From contig OY294067.1 of NCBI GenBank assembly GCA_958510875.1, positions 59,532,039 to 59,596,038 of the forward strand: a DNA stretch of 64,000 nt, read 5' to 3'. The notes below the pieces were generated by a model. It did no database searches. It was not told the DNA's origin and worked only from the letters and a program-made list of their open reading frames with translations. The stretch comes from Endomychus coccineus (taxonomy: Eukaryota; Arthropoda; Insecta; Coleoptera; Endomychidae). Below are positions 23,015 through 33,089 of the stretch, piece by piece; position 1 is the first letter of the stretch, and every line of letters starts with the position of its first letter. The translations under genes and the position numbers were made by a program.

Positions 23015-26000
23015 ATATCTTCTCTTCGATTTGTTTCGCGAATACACTTGAAAGCTGTCAAATTTGTATTCTTTGAACGATTTCAGAGTCTAAAATGAGA
23101 TTGAAATATGACACGTAATTGTATGAAAACATATTAACATATTTTCAGTGAGTGCTCGATTGTTGCCATTACATGAGACATTCGTATCGAGTTTATTGCG
23201 TAATAAATCATTTCTCTAGTTGGTTAAAAAAGTTTTGATTGAACAGCTGGTGAAAAGAATCCCATTTTATTTTGTATTCAATGAAATGTATTAATAGATT
23301 CCAGAACGTCGGGATAAACACGCAATCAACTATTGTTAGGTAGTATAAATAAAATACAACTCAAAACATAATTATTCTTTGATATCACGTTCACACCATG
23401 AAAACAAGCCTTAAATAAATTCAATGGAAAATGATCTGACATATGAATTGAATGAAATATCGGAATATCAAGATATAAAAGTGTGAAATGAAAATATAGA
23501 CGTCCAGGTGGCTCACAAGTTAAATATACAATCGTGACATTGACATTGAAAATATTGCAAAGGTTCAGATATTCAAACCAATACTAACAAGTAACAAGCA
23601 AGAGTGGTTTTAGTTTTAAGCATTAAGAATGCGTCTCAACCCAGATATTCCAAGATTATATCGGCACGTAGGTACTTAATCGTTATTTATGCATCAAAGA
23701 AAGGATGTGACTCATTAGATGTCGATAGAGCTTTGACGGATGAACTGCTGAGACCTACTTTCGTCGGTGCATATTATATTTTACCCAGTTACAACAACAA
23801 GAATTGTAGATTACAATCTTTGAAATCAATTTACAAATATAGATACTTACCTAAAGTATAGGTAATGACTGATCATCAACAGCTCTTCAAAATTTGTAAT
23901 CAATTTACAAATATAGGTATCTACCTATAGTATTATAGGTAATGACTGATTATTAACAGTTCTTCAAAGTTTGTTATCAATTTACAAGTTTATGTAATTA
24001 CCTATAGTATAGGTAATAGCTGATCATTATCAATTCTTCAAAGTTTGAAATCAATTTACAAATATAGTAACTTACCTAAAGTATAGGTAATGGCTGATCA
24101 CCTATAGTATAGGTAATGACAGATCATTAACAATTCTTCAAAATTGGTAATCAATTTACAAGTTCAGGTAATTACCTATAGTATAGGTAATGACAGGTCA
24201 TTACGGGTTCTTCAAAATTTGTAATCAATTTACAAGTACAGGTAATTACCTATAGTATAGATAATGACTGAACATTAACAGTTCTTCTAAGTTTCGTAAT
24301 CAATTTACAAGTATAGGTAATCAGCTATAATATAGGTAATGACTGATCATTAACAGTTTTTCAAAATTTGTAATCAATTTACAAGTTCAGGTAATTACCT
24401 ATAGTATAGGTAATGACAGGTCATTACGAGTTCTTCAAAATTTGTAATCAATTTACAAGTACATGTAATTACCTATAGTATAGATAATGACTGAACATTA
24501 ACAGTTCTTCAAAGTTTGTAATCAATTTACAAGTATAGGTAATGACTGATTATTAACAGTTCTTCAAAGTTTGTAATCAATTTACATGTATAGGTAATTA
24601 CCCATAGTATAGGTAATGACTGATCATTAATAGTTCTTCAAAGTTCATAATTAATTTACATGTATAGGTAATTACCCATAGTATAGGTAATGAATTATCA
24701 TCAACAGTTCTTCTAAGTTTGAAATCAATTCACAACTATAGATAATTACCTATTAAACAGGTAATGACTGATCATTAACAGTTCTTCTCAGTTTGTAATC
24801 AATTTACAAGTTTAGATAATTACCTATAGTAATGTATGTATAGTAATGACTGATCATTATAACAGTTCTTCAAAATTTGTAATTAATACAAGTTCGGGTA
24901 ATTACCTATAGTATAGGTAATGACAAATATAGTTACTTACCTATAGCATAGGTAATGACTGATCATTAATAGTTCTTCAAAGTTCATAATTAATTTACAT
25001 GTATAGGTAATTACCCATAGTATAGGTAATGAATAATCATTAACAGTTCTTCTAAGTTTGAAATCAATTTACAAGTATAGATAATTACCTATTGTACAGG
25101 TAATGACTGATCATTAACAGTTCTTCTCAGTTTGTAATCAATTTACAAGTTTAGATAATTACCTATAGTAATGTATGTATGGTAATGACTGATCATTATA
25201 ACAGTTCTTCAAAATTTGTAATTAATACAAGTTTGGGTAATTACCTATAGTATAGGTAATGACAAATATAGTTACTTACCTATAGCATAGGTAATGGCTG
25301 TTCATTAACAGTTCTTCAAAGTTTCGTAATCAATTTACAAGTATAGGTAATTACATGTAGTATAGATAATGACTAATCATTAATAGTTCTTCAAAATTTG
25401 TAATCAATTTACAATTCTTGTTCTAACTGGGTAAAATATAATATGCATAGAAGAAAGTAGGTCTTCGCAGTTCACCCGATAAAGCTTTATCGACATCTAA
25501 TGACTCACCTCCTCCCTTTGATGTATAAATAGCGATCAAGTACCTACGTGCCGATGTAATCTTGGAATATCTGTGTTCAGACGTATTCTTAATGCTTACA
25601 ATTACCACCACTCTTGCTTGTTACTTGTTAGAATTGGTTGAATTTCTGAACCTTTGTAATATTTTCAATGCCAATGTCATGATTGTATATTTAACTTGTA
25701 AGACACCTGTACGACGTTCCTTTTTTATTTTCATTTGAGACTTCAATATCTTGATATTTTAATATCCACTTTCAATTCATAAGTGAGATCATTTTCCATC
25801 GAATTTATTTAAGGCTTTTTTTTTGTTTTCATGGTGATTTTAAATAATAATTATGTTTTGAATTGTATTTTATTTACACTACCTAACAATAGTTGATTGC
25901 GTGTTTACTACACCAACGTTCTGGAATCTATTAATACACTTCATTGAATACAAAATAAAATGGGATTCTTTCCATCAGCTTTCCTTTTTAACCAGCTAGA

Positions 26001-26198
26001 GAAATGATTTATTGCGCAATAAACTCGATACGAATGCCTCATGTAATGGCAACAGTCGAGCAATCACAAAATATTTTAATACGTTTTCATAAAATTACGT
26101 GTCATATTTCAATCCCATTTTCAACTTAGTAATCGTTCAAAGAATATAAATATGATAGCTTTTAAGTGTATTCGAGAGACAAATCGAAGAGAAGATAT
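23015..26198. mobile_element. foldback transposon with about 0.8-kb inverted arms and satellite core
   Basis: Long inverted arms run from about 23015-23835 and 25405-26198, beginning with atatcttctcttcgatttg and ending with its inverse. Matching inner landmarks include attgttgccattacatgag, taataaatcatttctctag and caactattgttaggtagt. The core between the arms is a tandem satellite. No transposase frame is present. This is the layout of Foldback/Galileo-type elements (long inverted repeats containing or enclosing subrepeats). Each arm keeps a matching open frame of about 62 codons (+ strand 23604-23789, - strand 25611-25426). No target duplication could be fixed. The element is intronic. Confidence 0.8.
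23825..25410. repeat. satellite core of the foldback element, about 20 copies of a 70-82-bp unit
   Basis: Units contain ggtaattacctatagtatag, taatgactgatcattaaca, gttcttcaaa and gtaatcaatttacaagt. The palindrome ggtaattacc and the near-palindrome cctatagtatagg recur in nearly every unit. A higher-order block of about 340 bp (with the marker gtaatgtatgtat and the extended form cattataacag) is duplicated at about 24.62-24.96 kb and 24.96-25.30 kb. Confidence 0.85.
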
Positions 26199-27039
26199 AA
26201 TTTCTGATTGTAGAATGGAATCATAGAGCATTGTCAGTCCGTACCAGGATTCTCATATATTCCGCTTTTGGTGGGACGTCCCGCTTATTTAGCATAAAGT
26301 TGGTTATCTCGCGTGGGACACCAAAAATCATGCTGTTTGTTAAATAACAGATGTGACGGTACAATTAAAGTCAAATCACTCGTCACATAACCAGGACACT
26401 ACTTAATTTAATAACTTGCTTCTGTGTTTATTTATTAGAAATTAAGTCTTCTGAAAAATACAACTAATTATTTTGGTTTTTTACTGCTTCGATTTACGTT
26501 ATTCGAAGCACCACAGAATTCTACATTCTTCGATATGGGTGCATACCAAATTTCATATAAAAATAACAATTATTAACCATTTTAGAGAAGTCTATTTTTC
26601 ATATCATTTATATAAATTAATACAAAACATAAAGCAAAGATAACCATGATTACCAGTTCAATTAAATTAAATGAGAAACGTCAAACAAATACATTGGGTT
26701 CCTCAGAAGTAATGTAATTAGTTGTCTCTTTGTGTATTTCAAAGTCTGTTTTGCATTCATAAGTGCCTTACCTACAGTAGTTATGGAACATTATTAAATT
26801 TGAAGCACAAAATTGAAATTGTCCGTTTGATTCCTGGGAGAAATAGCGAGATGACTTAATAAAATAGGCACCCTGAAAGGCAGTGCTATTGATTTTAAAA
26901 CCAATGAATTTCGAAAAAAAAAATCTTTCGTTGTTCGTGGACGGGCCCTATTTTTTTCAGGGAAATCATGTAATAAACACACCCTTTTCTGAAAAAAAAA
27001 TCGTAACTCCCAAAGTAAATATTGAATCAATTCAGAACT
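26199..27039. other. unassigned intronic sequence
   Basis: AT-rich sequence with no recognisable gene or repeat ends. Short open frames near 26.8-27.06 kb show no domain. Confidence 0.3.
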
Positions 27040-27850
27040 TTCACTGTAAATTTAAGTTAACTTAAAACTGTCTTCAGCCAAATTCCAACAAAATTATTCA
27101 ACAACAAAATTAATTATTGAAATAAACTTAAACTTAGACAGTTCTTTATCTGTTCGTAACAGGTGGCAGTGTGGTCTCCCACTCAGTAGACTCTGGTACA
27201 TAGACCTATTATCCTGAGGAGACGAAACATCTCATTCATAAAACTCCATTTGACTTGTCGCAATGATTACATGACGTATGACAAAGAAAACCAACAGACC
27301 TCTTTGTCGTCGAGTCATAATTACTCCTTATTGGCAACGCTGTAACTATGATTGAAAACTTGGTACCACTAGTGAGGCAACATCGCTTTGAAATAGCTAC
27401 GAGAAACACGGAAGCTGTCAAATTGCGTAGTACAGAACAAAGTCCCCATTCATAAAAGGTGCTCGGCGTTGTCGCCTTCTGAACAAATGATGCAATGGAA
27501 TGGAATAGTTCTATATTTAAAAATTTAAATATTGTATAATTCGATTGTGTATTCCAGGTTACCATAAATTATGAAATATTTTTCAGAGATAACGACATTC
27601 CAACAGTATTGCTTCTAATATAATTAATACATTTTTATAATAATTACAAATCTCAATCCGGCACACAGAACAACTAATCCGGCAACAGCACATTCCATAC
27701 AGCCATACTTGTAATATACAGCTGTCTGAGTGGCCCGAAATTTTGGCAATGTCTGATCGTGTTTAAATGTAAACAATTCTGCCTCCTTAGAATAATAGGT
27801 CTATGCTCTGGTACAAATCCGAGAAACGGAAAATTTGCTTTTGTAATAAC
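27040..27850 (+). repeat. tRNA-related SINE-like repeat split by a TIR element
   Basis: The part at 27040-27198 shows tcactgtaaatttaag, a middle block with caacaacaaaatt, and gtctcccactcagtaga. After the TIR element at 27199-27805 the sequence resumes at 27806 with ctctggtacaaatccgagaa. The order matches the - strand repeat at 58866-58990, where CTCCCACTCAGTAGG runs straight into the pol III B box GGGTTCGATTCCC. The insertion therefore hit the tRNA-like head of this copy. Confidence 0.55.
27199..27805. mobile_element. TIR element with 8-bp target duplication, copy 1
   Basis: Ends are CATAGACCTATTATCC and its inverse (ggataataggtctatg type; this copy reads aataataggtctatg on the right), extending to about 25 bp. 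It is flanked by an identical 8-bp direct repeat, CTCTGGTA (27191-27198 and 27806-27813). CA...TG ends and an 8-bp duplication fit the hAT or P superfamilies of cut-and-paste transposons. The 607-bp interior has no transposase, so the element is non-autonomous. A second copy at 30677-31303 is collinear over its whole length. Confidence 0.85.
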
Positions 27851-28030
27851 ATTTTCTTAAAAACTTTATCAATTTGAATATTATTTAGTTGTGTAAAGAT
27901 AATGAAATAAATAATTGATTTTATTTCTTTACACAAATGCGAAGAGTATATAGAATGTGAAACAATTATATTGTATGTATATACAATTCTCGGGAAATAG
28001 GTCAAACTAACACATATGCTTATTATTTTC

Positions 28031-28072
28031 GTCTTGACGTACGTTTCGGTCTCACGACCATCATCAGAAGAC
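28031..28072 (-). ncRNA. hammerhead ribozyme-like motif, intact, GTC cleavage site
   Basis: Reading down from 28072: stem I GTCTT, core CTGATGA, T, stem II GGTC-GTGA-GACC, GAAA, then CGTACGTC, stem I AAGAC. The predicted cleavage triplet is GUC, the most common natural site. No mismatch is seen in any stem. This is the best candidate in the window for an active ribozyme. Confidence 0.72.
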
Positions 28073-28683
28073 GTATAATTGTATAAAATTAAATTCTTAA
28101 AACTAATTGTATCACAACAAGACGTCATTATAGCACTAATTTCAATTTAAAAAGCCCACGTCTCCTAAACGAACAGAAACACGAACAATCGAAAATATAA
28201 CACATTAATGTTTTAAGTATATAAATTAAGAATCTGCTGCTAAGCAATATTCTTATAAGTTCTATAAACATATCGAATCACAGTCTGTATTAGGACTAAA
28301 GAGCTGAACTAAAAATATAACGTTCGAGGATCCACTTTCGAACCAGGCGTTGAAGATTTATGAGTTAATAGGAAAAGGTAATCACAACCTTGTTAGAACT
28401 ATTGCTTTCGAGCATTCTACCTAAAATATACTTTTAACATTATAAAGACGCATGTAGGAATTTGCAATGGTTTTAATTAATTAAATTGGTATAAATCTGA
28501 CTTAATGACTAAATATCTGTTCTATGATTTACAGACTTGAAGTCACGTTTTATGTGAAACATCTCCAGAATAGATATCCTATAATAATTGGTTTCCTTAG
28601 TTAAAATATTAACATTTTTGTAATCGAATTGTATATATTACTATAATCAACGCAGTGTTTAGCAAGGGCAGTGGAAGTTATAC

Positions 28684-28725
28684 GTCTTCTGATGATGCTC
28701 GTGAGACCGAAACGTACGTAAAGAC
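28684..28725 (+). ncRNA. hammerhead ribozyme-like motif with one stem II mismatch
   Basis: Same layout as the intact copies: GTCTT, CTGATGA, T, then GCTC-GTGA-GACC, GAAA, CGTACGTA, AAGAC. The second stem II pair is a C-C mismatch. The catalytic core is unchanged, so reduced activity is possible. Confidence 0.6.
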
Positions 28726-28806
28726 GAAAATAATAAGCATATGTGTTAGTGTGACCTATTTCCCGAAAATTTTATATACAATTCATACCTGGGTCAAGAG
28801 TCATTA

Positions 28807-29778
28807 TTATGATACAACTGTATAAAAAACAGTAACCAGATCGAATGATTTGCCAAAAGTAACTTTGCCACGCACTCTATTTATCACTAAGCGGCAACAC
28901 ATTTCTAGTTTGATATTCTGAACTGTCCTACGAAGGATGACATTGACATTTGGGACATTCTGTATAAGTATTTCTCATAAACCGCAGTTATTTTTCCAAT
29001 ATGTATGTTAATTATTAAATCTCGTTTGGTAGCAATTTCAGAAGCATTTCAAAATAGCCAGGGGATTTTCTTGGTATTTTAAAATGGTCAAACAATCAAG
29101 TACAACGTTCTTCAAGGAATCTGGAATTATCCAATCAATGTAACCGTTAATAGTAACAGTAACAGATATTAAAGCAGAGTATATTTGAAATACAAACAAA
29201 TTAGTAGTATTAAAAATAATCACATAAATCATCTAAACAAGAGTAGTTAGAGGTAAGGTATTCAGTCGGTTAATAATGTAGTGGTTTCCATTAATTATTA
29301 AGCCAGGCAAATCATATTCATCACAAACATTGTTTATGTTTAATCGAAACATTCGAAAGCAATGAAAGTTTACACTCGTCGAAGTTTTTATCATTTCAAA
29401 ATATATGTACGATTGAAATCCATCAATTACTATTTGATTCCCGACATACTGAAATGTAACTCATTCATCTAAACCAGATAATTTAATATTCCCTTTCAGC
29501 AATGCATTATTTATTACTACTGGGTTCTATAATATTATGTTCCTGCCAAGTTGTCGTTCACTAGTTTTTATAAGTAGCATTTATTATTCATTGAAATATT
29601 TACTTTCAAAAGCAATGACCCGAGACTGAACCAAATATTAGATTAGATGGAGTAGATAAAGATGTTGCAAAAGTAAATAGTAAATGTAACAAAAACCTGG
29701 GTTACATTGATCAAACCTTGTTTGGAATGTACCTATTTATCTAATTTTTGTCGTCCAATCAGATTCAATTTATAAATA
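28807..29778. other. unassigned intronic sequence
   Basis: AT-rich; no gene or transposon end could be supported. Confidence 0.3.
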
Positions 29779-30213
29779 GTCGCGGAAACGAAGCACTAAA
29801 AACGGCCAAAGTTCAAAAAATTTGAACAGTAAGACGGATTTGAATGCGGTTTTGTGCATTCGATTCGTTAGAGCTTCAGGAAACTTTGTGACCTAAATTG
29901 ATTTATAAGAAGTTAAAAATATGCAATTTGCATAAAAAATATGCATTTTATAATTGCATTTTAAATTGCCCTTAAATACTAAATTCAGAATTCGGTTATC
30001 AGTGATGGAAATGATTCCAAACTCGTTACTCGGAGGTTTTTGGGGTCGCTGAACACGAATATCGCGACAGAATTGGCCTCTGAGGTACATGGAACCCAGG
30101 GTGAACGGTATCCCCGACGTCTCCTGGAGTTTTCGGGAAATTCGTTATATAATCGGTCCAAACTCGTTACTAGGTTTTTTTTTTTTCGAACTCCAGTGCT
30201 TCGTTTCCGCGAC
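29779..30213. mobile_element. 435-bp TA-flanked MITE
   Basis: The element begins GTCGCGGAAACGAAGCACT and ends with its exact inverse (agtgcttcgtttccgcgac), flanked on both sides by TA (29777-29778 and 30214-30215). TIR ends with a TA duplication indicate a Tc1/mariner-type non-autonomous element. The interior contains no transposase frame. Confidence 0.8.
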
Positions 30214-30329
30214 TAAAAGCCCAATATGCCAATTCGCAGCGGCGACTTCACCTGGTTGACAGGGAAGGTAATGCGTCGCCATACAAATCAAACTCAGGAA
30301 TAGAGTAATAAGTATTATTATTCAATTAT

Positions 30330-31370
30330 ACCTAGATTTAAAAGAGTATCAAGTTCTGGATTACAACCACGCCAATACTTCCATTGATTCCAAATAATTG
30401 TGCATTTTGTCGAATAAAGGTTTCGATCTGCCTACCTGTACTTTTTCGTAAAAAGCGTGGGTTTGGTTTTGTCCGGACTAACCGAAAGCCCGACCTTCCA
30501 TCACCATTTTCCACGAAGTTAAGGACAATCTGAAGCAGATCCGTAAAAACCGCCAAATTTATGCCCCTGACTATGGTCAAAATGTAGTCCGCATAACAAC
30601 ATGAACTCCTAGATTACGTAATTCCCGTTGGAGTCCGTCGGCGACAAGGCACCACATACCAAATGGGGGTAGAACCCATAGACCTATTATCCTAAGGAGA
30701 CGAAACATCTCATTCATAAAACTCAATTTGACTTGTCGCAATGATCACATGAAGTATGACAAAGAAAACCAACGGACCTTTTTGTCGTCGAGTCATAATT
30801 ACTCCTTATTGGCAACGCTGTAACTATGATTGAAAACTTGGTACCACTTGTAAGGCAACACCGCTTCGAAATAGCTACAAGAAATACGGAAGCTGTCAAA
30901 TTGCGTAGTACAGAACAAAGTCCCCATTCATAAAAGGTGCGCGGCGTTGTCGCCTTCTGAACAAATGATGCAATGGAATGCATCATTTAAAAATTTAAAT
31001 ATTCTATAATTCGATTGTATATTCCAAGTTACCATAAATTATGGAATATTTTTCAGAGAAAACGACATTTCAACAGTATTGCTTCTAATATAACCAATAA
31101 ATAATGTAACCAATAAATAATGTTATGAACGTTTTTATAATAATTACAAATCTGAATCCAGCACACAACAACTAATCCGGCAACAGCACATTCCATACGG
31201 CCATACTTGTAATTTACAGCGGTCTGAGTGGCCCGAAATTTTGGCAATGTCTGATCGTGTTTAAATGTAAACAATTCTGTCTCCTTAGGATAATAGGTCT
31301 ATGATAGAACCCGTCCTAGCGGCATCCTCTCTCTATCAATCCCGCTAAATTAGCTCCACCTTAGCTGCTA
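30330..31370 (-). pseudogene. jockey/R1-type reverse transcriptase fragment split by a TIR element
   Basis: The - strand of 30330-30676 reads MWCLVADGLQRELRNLGVHV (the region before the catalytic box), then VRGINLAVFTDLLQIVLNFV and RKSTGRQIETFI, all typical of insect LINE RTs of the family seen at 8-9.5 kb. The catalytic aspartate box is lost by frameshift. The upstream part of the frame (a GCP-GG-type segment) continues at 31304-31370, beyond the TIR element at 30677-31303, so that element inserted into an existing LINE. Confidence 0.7.
30677..31303. mobile_element. TIR element with 8-bp target duplication, copy 2
   Basis: Starts CATAGACCTATTATCC and ends with the precise inverse, ggataataggtctatg; the TIRs match over about 25 bp. 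Flanking 8-mers are gtagaacc (30669-30676) and atagaacc (31304-31311), an 8-bp duplication with one change. It is collinear with copy 1 at 27199-27805, with an extra piece near 31.10 kb (aaccaataaataatg duplicated). Confidence 0.85.
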
Positions 31371-31479
31371 GTTAATTTCATTTATTTATTTATTAATAAT
31401 GATTCTTGACCCAGGTATGAATTGTATATAATAAATTCTCGGGAAATAGATCACACTAGCACATATGCTCATTATTTTC

Positions 31480-31521
31480 GTCTTTACGTACGTTTCGGTC
31501 TCACGACCATCATCAGAAGAC
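31480..31521 (-). ncRNA. hammerhead ribozyme-like motif, intact core
   Basis: From 31521 downward: GTCTT, CTGATGA, T, GGTC-GTGA-GACC, GAAA, CGTACGTA, AAGAC. It is identical over all 42 positions to the + strand copy at 22374-22415. Identity between two separate, otherwise diverged elements supports either functional constraint or recent common descent. Confidence 0.7.
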
Positions 31522-32165
31522 GTATGAATGTATAAAACGTGATTCCTCAAAACTAATTATATCATCACAAGGCGTCCTCATCGCACTAATTTCAATTAAA
31601 AATGCCCACGTCTCCGAAACGAACAGAAACACCAGTAATCGAAATTATAACACATTAATGTTTTAAGTATATGAATCAAGAATCTGCTGCTTAGCAATAT
31701 TCTTATAAACTTTGAAGTCTTATCAAACCACAAGGACTGAACCAAAAATATAACGCTCGAGTATCCACTTTCGAACCAGATGTTGAACATTTATGAGGTA
31801 ATAGAAAAAGGTTGTCAGTCCTTATTAGAAATATTGCTATTTGAGCATTCTACCTCAACTATACTTTTAACATTATACAGACGCATGTGGGAATTTGCAA
31901 GAGTTTTAATTAAATTGGTATAAATCTGACTTGATTTAATATCTGTTCTATGATTTGCAGACTTGTTTTATGTGAATCATCTCCAGAATAGATATCATAA
32001 AATATTAACATTTTTGTAATCGGATTGATGGTAATAATCAAAGCAGTGCTTTGCGGTGGAATTTTCTAAGTTTTTGTTTCTTTTACTATATTTATGGCCA
32101 TACATTCATTGCGATAAGGACGCCGTGTGATGATACAATAAGTTTTAAGAAATCACGTTTTATAC

Positions 32166-32204
32166 TTCTGTTGATGGTCGTGAGACCGAAACGTAAGTAT
32201 AGAC
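32166..32204 (+). ncRNA. hammerhead ribozyme-like motif, decayed
   Basis: The core has changed from CTGATGA to CTGTTGA, the stem III palindrome from ACGTACGT to ACGTAAGT, and the 5' stem I strand is altered. Stem II with its GTGA loop and GAAA is intact. Predicted inactive. Confidence 0.5.
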
Positions 32205-32630
32205 GATAATAATAAACACATGTGTTAGTGTGATTCCATTTTTCGATTTTGCTCAATTAGGAACTGGTACATTATTTTGGGAAAAATCATTTTCACTTTT
32301 AGGGAAGTTGTCGAATTTCTACATTCATACGACGTCGGGAAACTCGACAAAAATCTCTCTCATCCTATGAATATATTGCAGTTAAATGAAAGGTTTCAGT
32401 ACTTTTTTAAATGTATGAATATATGGGTAAATTATTCATATTTCTGCAGCAACTCTCATAAATATTGGAATAATAGATTGGCGTGTTATTATCTGTAAGA
32501 TACTATTATGATATGACTGTTGGAGAAACTTCAAAGATATATTTACCAAGATACGAAAAATGTCCTATCTTTACTTGCAATGTCGAAGAGCTAATTTAGA
32601 TTTGATTAAATTTGTACAATTTGGTTTCAG

Positions 32631-32845
32631 GCCACTTCATGAAGCTGCCGAAAATGGTTTCGTAGAAGTTGTCAGGCTGCTGTTATCGTATGGTGCTGAT
32701 CCTATGTTAGCAACCTACTCTGGTTTAACCCCCCTATCCTTGGCAACGGACGAATCTACTGTAACGCTCCTCAAAAGCCATTTGTCCGATATGCAGGGGA
32801 TATCTATTAGTCCGTGGACTTTTAGTGGACCATCTTCATGTTTCG
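32631..32845 (+). CDS. BCOR: BCOR/BCORL1 homologue, second ankyrin exon and linker
   Basis: Encodes the next ankyrin repeats of the BCOR-like protein: PLHEAAENGFVEVVRLLLSY then GADPMLATYSG, and a linker with SLATDESTVTLLKSHLSDMQ and WTFSGPSS. GADP-LATYSG and the W-F-GPSS motif before the acidic linker are hallmarks of BCOR/BCORL1. The acceptor tttggtttcag ends at 32630; the donor is ttcg/gtaatg after 32845. The first base completes the arginine codon begun at 1717, and the last base begins an aspartate codon completed at 40021. The upstream intron is about 30.9 kb. The open frame continues past both splice sites only by chance. Confidence 0.9.
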
Positions 32846-33089
32846 GTAATGTATATTATGTTTATTCAACCTTAGGACGTGGAGAAGTTACATCTTTTAA
32901 TAATGTGAATAATGTGGAGTATTAATAAATTTTAATTCAAAAATGCAATGGTGGAAGCCATTACTTTATGATAATTTATCATATTGATATAATAAATTAA
33001 AACAATTTTGCTTTGTTTTTTATCACATATATTATAGAAACAAATAATATATGAAAATACGAATAATCCTGGCTATTTAGGTAACAAGT

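Larger units (their letters stand above)
27975..28806. mobile_element. non-coding Penelope-type inverted pair
   Basis: Inverted ends share gacccaggtatgaattgtat (right end, inverted), ttctcgggaaataggtc and the hammerhead motif. The interior repeats blocks seen at 31.5-32.0 kb and 43.1-43.9 kb: cgaacagaaacacgaa, acattaatgttttaagtata and ctgcttagcaat. No RT or endonuclease remains. The hammerhead motifs point outward (- strand on the left, + strand on the right), as in the 21.4-kb copy. Confidence 0.7.
31402..32236. mobile_element. non-coding Penelope-type inverted pair
   Basis: Begins with attcttgacccaggtatgaa and ends with a decayed inverse near 32236. It carries a hammerhead motif at each end (31480-31521 and about 32166-32204). 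Its interior matches the copy at 27975-28806 through cgaacagaaacacc, acattaatgttttaagtata and ctgctgcttagcaat. No coding remnant was recognised. Confidence 0.7.

Noticed and set aside
27199..32236. Segmental duplication of a TIR element plus Penelope pair (27.2-28.8 vs 30.7-32.2 kb).
   Set aside because: The two TIR elements have different 8-bp target duplications and the sequence between them and the Penelope pairs differs, so they are independent insertions.
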